A program made the translations under genes and the position numbers. Below the pieces are notes generated by a model. The model did no database searches. It was not told the DNA's origin and was given only the letters and a program-made list of their open reading frames with translations. Shown piece by piece: positions 1 through 6,371 of a DNA stretch of 7,883 nucleotides; within the stretch, counting starts at the first letter, position 1; the number at the start of each line of letters is the position of its first letter. The DNA is taken from positions 1 to 7,883 of the forward strand of contig SCPY01000137.1 of NCBI GenBank assembly GCA_004299495.1, written 5' to 3'. The DNA is from a bacterium (GTDB taxonomy: Bacteria > Omnitrophota > Gorgyraeia > Gygaellales > UBA12090).

Positions 1-1449
1 TCGCCACTTTGTCCCATCTTTGGTATCTTCAAGGATTATTCCTTTAATCTCAAGCTCTCTTCTGATTTTATCCGCCTCTTCATACTGTTTTTGTTTTTTG
101 AGCTTATCGCGCATCTCAATAGACATCTTTATCTGGGGTTCAGGAATTGCCGCATGTCCCCCGCTCAAAGAAAGCCCCAAGATGCCTCCCAGCTCTAAAA
201 CAATCCCCTGGGCATAAAGCAGAGCGGGAAGATACTCCCTGGTGTATCCGATATCGTAAAGCGCTTTATTACAGGCATTGATTATTTCAAATAACGCCGC
301 TTGGGCCTGGGGGGTGTTAAAATCATCATCCAGTGCGGCCAAGAAATCATTCTTGGCTTTTTGGACTTCGGCACATAGCCACTCAGGAGAACACTTTGTA
401 TCTTTGCAAGGCTTGGTGAAAAATTCCTCATCCTCCTGTTTTTGCCTTACCCTGCTTAAAAAAGTCATTATTGTCTCCAGCGCGCTTCGTTTCTCATCTA
501 TTCTCTCCCAGCTGAAATCAAGGGTTTGGGAATAATGCGCCTGCAGAAAAAATAATTTTAAGGCGTCAATGGGGTATTGGCGCTTAGAAAAATCGCGCAC
601 CGTAACAAAATTTCCCAGGGACTTTGCCATCTTCCGGCCTTCGACGGCAAGAAGCCCGTGATGCAGCCAATAACGGGCAAAAGGCTTTCCGGTAAGCGCC
701 TCAGACTGGGCAATCTCATTTTCATGATGCGGAAAGATTAAATCCCTTCCGCCCGCGTGTATATCTAATGTTTCGACGCCAAGATACTTCGCGCTCATTA
801 CCGAACACTCAATATGCCATCCCGGCCTGCCCTCACCCCATGGGCTTGGCCAGGAGGGCTCATTGGGCTTTGATTTTTTCCAAAGAGCAAAATCTAACGG
901 GTCCTGCTTTGCTTCATCCGGCTCAATTCTCGTGCCGCTTTGCATTTGAGCGATGCCTTGTCCGGACAACCGGCCGTAATCGCTAAACTTACGCACGCTA
1001 AAATATACGCCGCTTTCCGTTACATAGGCAAAGCCTTTCGCCAGAAGCCCCTCAATATGCGCGATCATGCCGGATATATTATCTGTTGCCTTCGGCTCTA
1101 TATCCGCCCGTTCAATACCCAGCGCCTCCATATCCTCGTAATAACGTTCTATATATCTTTGGGTTACCATCTTCACGGTGTCTATAAGCGGTTCTCCCTC
1201 GTTCTCTTTTCTCGCCCTGTCAATTATCTTATCGTCAACATCAGTGATATTGCGCACAAACTTAACCCGAAATCCGCGGTATTCAAGATAGCGCTTGAGG
1301 CAGTCAAAGATATAGAGGCTCCTGGCATGGCCGATATGGCAGTCGTCATAGACGGTTACCCCGCAGGTATACAGGTTAATATGGCCCGGGGTAAGCGGCT
1401 TAAATTCTTCTTTTTTCTTGGTGAGAGAATTGTAGAAATAGATGGGCAT
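1..1449 (-). CDS. cysS: Cysteinyl-tRNA synthetase, 3' end cut by the window edge
   Basis: Class I aminoacyl-tRNA synthetase that activates cysteine with ATP and loads it onto tRNA-Cys in the cytoplasm. I translated the minus strand from ATG at 1449-1447: 483 codons stay open to base 1. The HIGH motif is HIGH at residues 38-41. The Zn/cysteine-binding residues of the E. coli enzyme align with C29, C215, H241 and E245 (in GWHIEC and FPHHENE). The signature lysine loop reads KMAKS at 273-277 instead of the usual KMSKS. The frame ends in DGTKWR, close to the E. coli C-terminus (GTTWRRK), so only a few codons and the stop are missing. It is slightly longer than the E. coli protein (461 aa); part of the excess is a small Cys-containing insert near 340-360, before the LDDDFNTP motif. 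The start lies 24 nt after the cysE stop with no clear Shine-Dalgarno, which suggests read-through from cysE. Identification is very secure. Confidence 0.97.
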   Translation of the reverse strand, partial: MPIYFYNSLTKKKEEFKPLTPGHINLYTCGVTVYDDCHIGHARSLYIFDCLKRYLEYRGFRVKFVRNITDVDDKIIDRARKENEGEPLIDTVKMVTQRYIERYYEDMEALGIERADIEPKATDNISGMIAHIEGLLAKGFAYVTESGVYFSVRKFSDYGRLSGQGIAQMQSGTRIEPDEAKQDPLDFALWKKSKPNEPSWPSPWGEGRPGWHIECSVMSAKYLGVETLDIHAGGRDLIFPHHENEIAQSEALTGKPFARYWLHHGLLAVEGRKMAKSLGNFVTVRDFSKRQYPIDALKLFFLQAHYSQTLDFSWERIDEKRSALETIMTFLSRVRQKQEDEEFFTKPCKDTKCSPEWLCAEVQKAKNDFLAALDDDFNTPQAQAALFEIINACNKALYDIGYTREYLPALLYAQGIVLELGGILGLSLSGGHAAIPEPQIKMSIEMRDKLKKQKQYEEADKIRRELEIKGIILEDTKDGTKWR

Positions 1450-1473
1450 CTATATAAAGGCGCGATTAGCAGA

Positions 1474-2163
1474 TTACTTTACTTTCTTTTCTAACTCTTC
1501 TATCCTTCGTGAAAGCTTCTCAATTTCCTGCATAATCGGGTCTACAATATGGATATGGTCCAAATCAAAATCTATTTTCTTTCCGTCCTGCTGGGTTATC
1601 CTGCCGGGAACCCCCACCACGGTTGAGTTAGCGGGAACATCCTTTACCACCACGGCGTTTGCTCCGATATAAGAATTATCTCCCACGGTAATATTACCCA
1701 GGACTTTTGCTCCGCCTCCGATCACCACATTGCTGCCGATCGTGGGGTGGCGCTTTCCCTTTTCTTTTCCCGTACCCCCCAAGGTTACGCCCTGATAGAG
1801 AAGCACGTTATCCGCGATCACCGCGGTTTCTCCGATAACCACTCCCATCCCATGGTCAATAAACAGGCCGCGTCCGATTTCCGCTCCCGGGTGTATCTCG
1901 ATTCCGGTAAAAAAGCGCATCGTTTCACTAAGAAAACGCGGCAGAAACGGAACTTTTAATACATATAACTGATGCGCCAGCCGGTGCATGATAACCGAGT
2001 GTATCCCGGGATAGAGCATCAGCACCTCAAGGTAATTGCGCGCCGCCGGGTCTTTCTGAAATGCCGACTGTATCTCCCGGCGGAAAAATACCGCGGCAAA
2101 GAGCGAATATAATATAATTAAAGCAATCAAAACAACCAGTAAATATACTAAGAATCCAATCAT
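1474..2163 (-). CDS. cysE: Serine O-acetyltransferase (EpsC-type) with an N-terminal membrane helix
   Basis: Transfers acetyl from acetyl-CoA to L-serine to give O-acetylserine, the committed step of cysteine synthesis. The protein has 229 residues. Residues about 30-85 are the helical N-terminal domain (DPAAR, YPGIH, HRLAHQL). The left-handed beta-helix of hexapeptide repeats follows, about 88-195, with IHPGA, DHGMGVVIGETA and QGVTLGGTG. D103/H104 and H139 (in RHP) match the E. coli catalytic Asp/His pair and the conserved CoA-site His. The tail (about 207-229) is charged and heptad-like, as in EpsC-type enzymes. Unusually, residues about 4-27 form one strongly hydrophobic segment followed by RR, a predicted membrane anchor; typical EpsC-type proteins start near residue 29. 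No alternative start after the helix is available: the only near option, a TTG at residue 12, lies inside it. The ATG overlaps the ispF stop as ATGA, so translation is probably coupled. cysS follows, placing cysteine synthesis and tRNA charging together. Confidence 0.95.
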   Translation of the reverse strand: MIGFLVYLLVVLIALIILYSLFAAVFFRREIQSAFQKDPAARNYLEVLMLYPGIHSVIMHRLAHQLYVLKVPFLPRFLSETMRFFTGIEIHPGAEIGRGLFIDHGMGVVIGETAVIADNVLLYQGVTLGGTGKEKGKRHPTIGSNVVIGGGAKVLGNITVGDNSYIGANAVVVKDVPANSTVVGVPGRITQQDGKKIDFDLDHIHIVDPIMQEIEKLSRRIEELEKKVK

Positions 2164-2172
2164 CTTTTTTTT
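2160..2172 (-). other. ispF/cysE ATGA overlap next to an A8 run
   Basis: The minus strand ends ispF with CTA AAA AAA AGA TGA, and the cysE ATG overlaps that stop by 4 nt. Such an overlap usually couples translation by stop-restart. The A8 run also offers a slippery heptamer A AAA AAA in the ispF frame; a -1 slip there would enter the cysE frame at AAG ATG ATT. Whether slippage occurs cannot be seen from sequence. The base run is also a spot for indel errors. Confidence 0.6.
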
Positions 2173-2633
2173 AGTAACGCCACCGCGTAACTGGCGATTG
2201 ACTTTGAGCCAACCTCGCCGACTCCTTCGCTGGTGGTGGCCTTCAGGTTGAGCGCGGACGCCGCCACATGAAGAGCCGCGCTCAAATTATCTATCATCGC
2301 GGCGCGATACGCGCTAATCTTTGGCCTGTCGGCGATAAGCACACTGTCAACATTCTGTATCCTGAAGCCTGCCCTGGATACTTTCTTATGTATATCCGAA
2401 AGTATCCTCAGGCTGGATATATCTTTAAACCTTTTATTGGTATCCGGAAAATGAATTCCGATATCGCCTAGTCCCGCCGCTCCCAAAAGGGCGTCGCCTA
2501 TGGCGTGAGCCAGCACATCTCCATCCGAATGAGCCAAGAGGCCTTTTTTAAAGGGGATATTCATCCCTCCCAATACCAGCCTTCTGCCTGAAACCAGACG
2601 GTGGATATCGTAACCTATGCCGACTCTAAACAT
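2160..2633 (-). CDS. ispF: 2-C-methyl-D-erythritol 2,4-cyclodiphosphate synthase
   Basis: Cyclises CDP-methylerythritol phosphate to the 2,4-cyclodiphosphate with release of CMP, the fifth step of the MEP (non-mevalonate) isoprenoid pathway; the family works as a homotrimer with a metal at each subunit interface. The 157-residue length is normal. Metal ligands are D9 and H11 (in GYDIHR) and H43 (in GDVLAHAIGDALLGAAGLGD); HFPDTN follows. The C-terminal TTSE part of the CDP site is present, but the usual GRGEGIA loop reads GSKSIAS and is one residue shorter, so the common Arg and Glu of that loop are absent. The start ATG lies inside the end of ispD (8-nt overlap, no good Shine-Dalgarno), and the TGA stop overlaps the cysE ATG. 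The last codons contain a run of eight A. IspD, the enzyme two steps earlier, is encoded directly upstream as a separate protein, not as the IspDF fusion found in some bacteria. Confidence 0.96.
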   Translation of the reverse strand: MFRVGIGYDIHRLVSGRRLVLGGMNIPFKKGLLAHSDGDVLAHAIGDALLGAAGLGDIGIHFPDTNKRFKDISSLRILSDIHKKVSRAGFRIQNVDSVLIADRPKISAYRAAMIDNLSAALHVAASALNLKATTSEGVGEVGSKSIASYAVALLKKR

Positions 2634-3315
2634 CTGCTTGTTTTGCTATCGCCTTGGCAAATACCAAATCTTCCGGGGTGGTAATCTTGATATTGTAGTA
2701 TGAGCCCTTTATTACTTTAACCTTCACCCCTAATCTTTCCACCAGCGAGGCGTCATCCGTGGCTGAAATATTTTTGAATTTCGCGTATGCCTTAAGAAGC
2801 ATATCTTTTCTAAAGACCTGCGGGGTCTGGATCTCCCAGATATCTTCCCTCTTTAAGGTTTCTTTCACCCAGCCGGACTCAACCCTCTTCATTGTCGCTC
2901 TTGCCGGCAGGCCGCAGACAACCGCGCCGGATATTCTGGCTTCTTTAAGGCAATCCGCGACTAAACGCCCGGAAAGAAACGGCCTGGCCGCGTCATGGAT
3001 AAGGACAAATCCGGTATCGCGGCCTAATTCTCCCAGGCAATGCGCTACGGATTCCTGGCGGCTCTCTCCTCCCGATACCAGAGAGACTCTCTTAAGCAGC
3101 CGGAATTTACGCAGAGCAGCGTTAAATGCTTCCCGATTTTCCTCGCTTACCGCGATAACAATCCGGCTTATAGATTTATTGCCTGCCAGCGCCTCCAGGC
3201 AATAGGCCAGGATGGGTTTTGAGTCTATTCTTACCAGCGGCTTAGGCACCTTTGAGTTTAATCTCTCGCCCCGTCCTGCCGCGGGGATAATCGCCTCTAC
3301 CGCTTGCGGCTTCAC
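2626..3315 (-). CDS. ispD: 2-C-methyl-D-erythritol 4-phosphate cytidylyltransferase (GTG start)
   Basis: Couples CTP to methylerythritol 4-phosphate, giving CDP-methylerythritol, the third MEP-pathway step. The protein has 229 residues, the family's usual size, with one nucleotidyltransferase (Rossmann-like) domain. The N-terminal glycine-rich loop is PAAGRGERL (11-19); R18 and K25 match the catalytic R20 and K27 of the E. coli enzyme. Other family motifs are GGESRQESV (82-90), HDAARP (107-112), R156 before QTPQVF (163-168), TDDASLVE (186-193) and NIKITTPEDL with K210. The start must be GTG: it follows the TAA stop of the upstream PIN-TRAM gene with no spacer (TAAGTG), that stop is in the same frame, and any later start would lose the nucleotide-binding loop. 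Only a weak AGGGT-like sequence precedes it, so translation probably depends on ribosomes finishing the upstream gene. The last codons overlap ispF by 8 nt. Confidence 0.96.
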   Translation of the reverse strand: MKPQAVEAIIPAAGRGERLNSKVPKPLVRIDSKPILAYCLEALAGNKSISRIVIAVSEENREAFNAALRKFRLLKRVSLVSGGESRQESVAHCLGELGRDTGFVLIHDAARPFLSGRLVADCLKEARISGAVVCGLPARATMKRVESGWVKETLKREDIWEIQTPQVFRKDMLLKAYAKFKNISATDDASLVERLGVKVKVIKGSYYNIKITTPEDLVFAKAIAKQADV

Positions 3316-4299
3316 TTATTTACCCTGAACCTTGGTGAAAATCATCCTCCCCGCCTGGGTCTGCAGTACCGAAGACACCACTACCTTAACCGTCTGGCCG
3401 ATGAGCTTTCGCGCGTCCTCAACCACAACCATGGTCCCGTCGTCAAGATAACCTACCGCCTGATTGTATTCCTTGCCTTCCTTGAGCAGTTTTATTTCCA
3501 TTGCCTCACCAGGAAATACCACAGGCTTTAAGGCATTTGCCAGTTCATTGATATTTAAAACCTTGACCCCCTGGATGGCCGCCACACGATTAAGATTAAA
3601 ATCAACCGTAAATATCTTTGCCTCCAGGAGCTTGGCTAACTTTACCAACTTCGCGTCTACCTCCCTAATCTCAGGAAAATCTTCTTCATGAATATTTACC
3701 GGCACGCCAAGCTCTTTCTGGATAGTATTAAGCACCTCTAATCCGCGCCTGCCCCTCTGTCGTTTTATGGGGTCCGAGGAATCGGAAATCAGCTGCAGCT
3801 CTTTTAGGACAAACCGCGGCACCACCAGCCTTCCTTCAATAAACCTGCTTTTGCAGATATCTATAATCCTGCCGTCAATTATTACGCTGGTATCCACCAC
3901 TACCATTGATTCAACCTGGTCCTGCCGCGAAAGGCGCACATATGGGATAATGATATTAAATTCGTCTTTGCCGCGCATAGCAATGCTCATGCTTAAATAA
4001 CAGAGTATCAGGGTCATTACTGAACGCAGAGGGGAGAGAACGCCTTGCTCTACCCCGAGGAGCACCAGGATATCGGCGAGCAGTTTTGACATAATCAGCC
4101 CTAAAAATAAGCCAAAGACCGCGCTTGAGAGGCCACGCACAGAGATGCGGCGCATCCCGATTTCAGAAAAGATAACTAATACCCCCGCCAGCCCCCCTAT
4201 CACCACTCCGGTTAAAGCCGCCTCAGGGTTTCCGGCTACCTGGTATCCGATCAGCATGCTCGCGGCCAAAAAAAGAAGACGAATAAATAATAAAGTCAT
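3316..4299 (-). CDS. Membrane-anchored PIN-TRAM domain protein (YacL family)
   Basis: A 327-residue protein of the YacL type; the family is a predicted membrane-bound ribonuclease, and its cellular role is poorly known. The N-terminal third holds about four hydrophobic segments (roughly 3-21, 27-46, 57-83, 90-107). The PIN nuclease domain follows (about 131-255), with the expected acidic residues: D136 (VVDTSVIIDGR), E167 (VLKEL), D215 (REVDAKL) and D233 (FTVDFNLN). All four are present, so an active metal-dependent nuclease is plausible. The C-terminal 60 or so residues fit a TRAM RNA-binding domain (EGKEYNQAVGYLDDGTMVVV, then IGQTVKVVVSSV). It begins 16 nt after radA, behind a strong AAAGGAG, and runs without spacer into ispD. 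The same placement before ispD-ispF is seen in Bacillus, where disA normally separates radA from yacL. I leave the symbol empty because yacL is a provisional locus name. The family call is secure; substrate is unknown. Confidence 0.92.
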   Translation of the reverse strand: MTLLFIRLLFLAASMLIGYQVAGNPEAALTGVVIGGLAGVLVIFSEIGMRRISVRGLSSAVFGLFLGLIMSKLLADILVLLGVEQGVLSPLRSVMTLILCYLSMSIAMRGKDEFNIIIPYVRLSRQDQVESMVVVDTSVIIDGRIIDICKSRFIEGRLVVPRFVLKELQLISDSSDPIKRQRGRRGLEVLNTIQKELGVPVNIHEEDFPEIREVDAKLVKLAKLLEAKIFTVDFNLNRVAAIQGVKVLNINELANALKPVVFPGEAMEIKLLKEGKEYNQAVGYLDDGTMVVVEDARKLIGQTVKVVVSSVLQTQAGRMIFTKVQGK

Positions 4300-4306
4300 T
4301 TTTTAA

Positions 4307-4313
4307 CTCCTTT
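4307..4313 (-). promoter_or_regulatory. Ribosome binding site of the PIN-TRAM gene
   Basis: The minus strand reads AAAGGAG, 7 nt before the ATG at 4299. It fills most of the 16-nt gap after the radA TAA. It is one of two strong Shine-Dalgarno sequences in the window and fixes this start. Most other junctions seem to rely on coupling instead. Confidence 0.85.
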
Positions 4314-4315
4314 GC

Positions 4316-5689
4316 TTAATCAAACACCGCATCCAACGCCTCCTGGATATTTACGACCGGAATAAGCTCAATGCCATACTCATGATCAGCATCCAGGTTA
4401 TTCCTGGCAATGACACACTGACTGAAACCTAACTTCTGGGCCTCCTGTATTCTGAGAGGGGCCTGACTGACGCTGCGAACCTCAGAAGCTAAACCTACCT
4501 CACCGATAACTACCGCGTCCCTTTTAGCCGGCTTTTCCTTAAAGCTGGAAACAATCGCCACGGCCACCGCCAAGTCGCAGGAAGGATCCTCCACCCTTAC
4601 CCCGCCTGCCACATTCACAAAGATATCGTCATTCTCCAAATGCAGCCCCAGCCTTTTCTCTAAAACCGCCACTATCAGGTTCATCCGGTTATAATCAAAC
4701 CCCTCCGCGCGCCTGGTGGCGTAACCGAATGAGCTTCTGGCAACCAGAGCCTGTATCTCAAGCAGCATCGGCCGCGTTCCCTCCAGAACCGCGGTAACCA
4801 CTGATCCGGAGGCCCGCTTGGGCCTTTCGGCAAGAAAAATCTCCGAAGGATTACTCACCTCCTCCAGGCCAAAAGAACCCATCCGAAAAACCCCAATCTC
4901 ATTAGTTGAGCCAAAACGGTTCTTGACTGTCCGCAAAATACGGCAGGAGGAATGCCTTTCTCCCTCAAAATACAGGACCGTGTCCACAATATGCTCTAAT
5001 ACCCGAGGCCCGGCAATAGCCCCCTCCTTGGTCACATGGCCGATGAAAAACATTGAAATCGCTTCGGCCTTTGCCAGGCGTGATAAAATATGCGCGCATT
5101 CCCTTACCTGGCTTACCGAGCCCGGCCCGGAAGGAATTTCAGGGCTGAAGATAACCTGGATAGAATCAATAATAACGCAATCGGGATTGATTTTTCTGAT
5201 ATATTCAATGATTAACGATAAATCCGTCTGGTTCACGATATAAAGGCGCTCTGAATTAGCCGCTCCAAGCCTTTCCGCGCGCAGGCGGGTCTGCTGTACC
5301 GATTCCTCGGCGCTCACATAGAGTATTTTTAACCCGCCCTTGGCTAATTGATTGGAGATTTGCAGGGAAATAGTCGATTTTCCGATTCCCGGGTCTCCGC
5401 CCAATAGCGTAACCGCGCCCTTAACCACCCCGCCCCCCAAAACCCGGTCAAACTCCGCGATATGCGTCTTAATACGGATATCTTCTTTATTTTCCACATC
5501 CTTAAGAAGCAGCGGCTCTACGCAGGACAAATTCGTAATCGCGGAATATACCCCTCCCGCACTGCTCTTTGGCTCCGAGAATGTTTCTTCGGAAAATGTA
5601 TTCCAGCCCGCGCAATCCGGACAGCGCCCAAGCCACTTCGGAGACTGGTAGCCGCAATTCTGACAGGAAAATACAGTCTTAGTCTTCAT
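4316..5689 (-). CDS. radA: DNA repair protein RadA/Sms
   Basis: RecA-like ATPase that processes recombination intermediates by promoting branch migration and acts as a DnaB-type helicase at D-loops. The protein is 457 residues, a normal full length. A four-cysteine zinc finger is at C9-x2-C12-x10-C23-x2-C26. The RecA-like core has Walker A GDPGIGKST (98-106), Walker B-like CVIIDSIQ (171-178), and the RadA-specific KNRFG motif (256-260). From about residue 285 comes the C-terminal Lon-protease-like domain (YNRMNLIVAVLEKRLG, VNVAGGVRV, VIGEVGLASEVR), which in RadA serves as a structural and DNA-binding scaffold rather than a protease. The ATG lies 4 nt after the mlaD stop without a recognisable Shine-Dalgarno. 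Its position just before the YacL-type gene repeats the Firmicutes order, except that disA is absent. All diagnostic motifs are intact. Confidence 0.97.
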   Translation of the reverse strand: MKTKTVFSCQNCGYQSPKWLGRCPDCAGWNTFSEETFSEPKSSAGGVYSAITNLSCVEPLLLKDVENKEDIRIKTHIAEFDRVLGGGVVKGAVTLLGGDPGIGKSTISLQISNQLAKGGLKILYVSAEESVQQTRLRAERLGAANSERLYIVNQTDLSLIIEYIRKINPDCVIIDSIQVIFSPEIPSGPGSVSQVRECAHILSRLAKAEAISMFFIGHVTKEGAIAGPRVLEHIVDTVLYFEGERHSSCRILRTVKNRFGSTNEIGVFRMGSFGLEEVSNPSEIFLAERPKRASGSVVTAVLEGTRPMLLEIQALVARSSFGYATRRAEGFDYNRMNLIVAVLEKRLGLHLENDDIFVNVAGGVRVEDPSCDLAVAVAIVSSFKEKPAKRDAVVIGEVGLASEVRSVSQAPLRIQEAQKLGFSQCVIARNNLDADHEYGIELIPVVNIQEALDAVFD

Positions 5690-5693
5690 GTTG

Positions 5694-6359
5694 CTATTTC
5701 TTTGATTTTTCCTTGGGCTTAAAAAGAAGCTTCCAGGGATGGCTCTTTAGATCTTCGGTAAGATCTTTTAAATCCTTAGTCACTCCTTCAATATTCTGAT
5801 AAATCGCGTCATCATAAACCAGCTTTCCCAGGGTTCCCTCGCCGCCTTTTATTTTGGAGAGAACCTCATTGAGCCCTCCCACCGCCTCTTCAATCTTTAA
5901 AACCAGCTTTTTTGTTTCTTCGGTGATTTCTTCCATTGCCACCGGATCCTGCCCTAGAATGGTATCTCCCTTATTGACCGGCATATCGTAACGTTTGCCT
6001 GGGATTATCTCTATATATTTTTCCCCTAAGAGGCCCAAGGTATTAATCAAGACCGTTGAATCCGAAGGAACCGCGGCTTCTTTCTTTACCCATACCCCCA
6101 CCCTGGCTTTTGTTTTTGAAGCGTCCGCATCGTAAAAGATATCCAGCTTTTTTACCTCTCCCACATCTACCCCGGCAAGGCGCGCCGGAGAGCCCACCTT
6201 TATTCCGTTGGCAAAACCAAACACAATATTAAAATTATATCCGGGCTTGGTAATCTGGAAATCGCGGATAAAAAAGATAAAAAATACCATAATGACTAAC
6301 CCCACAATGATAAAAATTCCCACCAACAATTCTAAACGCGATTTTGATTTATTGGTCAT
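5694..6359 (-). CDS. mlaD: MCE/MlaD family lipid-transport protein, inner-membrane anchored
   Basis: Substrate-binding MCE component of an Mla-type ABC system that moves phospholipids between inner and outer membranes; in the family the MCE domains form a hexameric ring on the permease. The protein has 221 residues. A single membrane helix (about 11-31) follows a short basic N-terminus (KSKSR), giving cytoplasmic N-terminus and periplasmic bulk. One MCE domain covers about 38-118, with FANGIKVGSPARLAGVDVGEV and the conserved LLGEKYIEI. After it comes an amphipathic helical tail with GEGTLGKLVYDDAIYQNI and a basic C-terminus (KPKEKSKK). It is longer than E. coli MlaD (183 aa), mainly through this tail; such tails are common in MCE proteins outside Proteobacteria. 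The start ATG has a strong GGAGGG 5 nt upstream. A second ATG, 4 nt upstream in another frame, stops after four codons. It follows mlaF directly and precedes radA by 4 nt. Confidence 0.93.
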   Translation of the reverse strand: MTNKSKSRLELLVGIFIIVGLVIMVFFIFFIRDFQITKPGYNFNIVFGFANGIKVGSPARLAGVDVGEVKKLDIFYDADASKTKARVGVWVKKEAAVPSDSTVLINTLGLLGEKYIEIIPGKRYDMPVNKGDTILGQDPVAMEEITEETKKLVLKIEEAVGGLNEVLSKIKGGEGTLGKLVYDDAIYQNIEGVTKDLKDLTEDLKSHPWKLLFKPKEKSKK

Positions 6360-6364
6360 GCATA

Positions 6365-6370
6365 CCCTCC
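6365..6370 (-). promoter_or_regulatory. Ribosome binding site of mlaD
   Basis: The minus strand reads GGAGGG, 5 nt before the mlaD ATG at 6359-6357 and just after the mlaF TGA. It decides between the two nearby ATGs: only the downstream one opens the MCE frame. Confidence 0.85.
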
Positions 6371-6371
6371 G

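Noticed and set aside
1450..1473. T-box riboswitch before the cysteine genes, as in Bacillus
   Set aside because: The cysE-cysS gap is 24 nt and ispF-cysE overlap, so there is no room for a T-box leader.
940..1494. 184-codon plus-strand open frame
   Set aside because: Lies antisense to the strongly supported cysS; its translation has no recognisable domain and no separate ribosome binding site.
2759..3205. 148-codon plus-strand open frame
   Set aside because: Antisense shadow of ispD, whose catalytic motifs are all present on the other strand.
3316..4299. Toxin of a PIN-type (VapC) toxin-antitoxin pair
   Set aside because: The PIN domain is joined to membrane helices and a TRAM domain as in the YacL family, and there is no small antitoxin gene next to it.
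4818..5243. 141-codon plus-strand open frame
   Set aside because: Antisense shadow of radA, inside its ATPase core.
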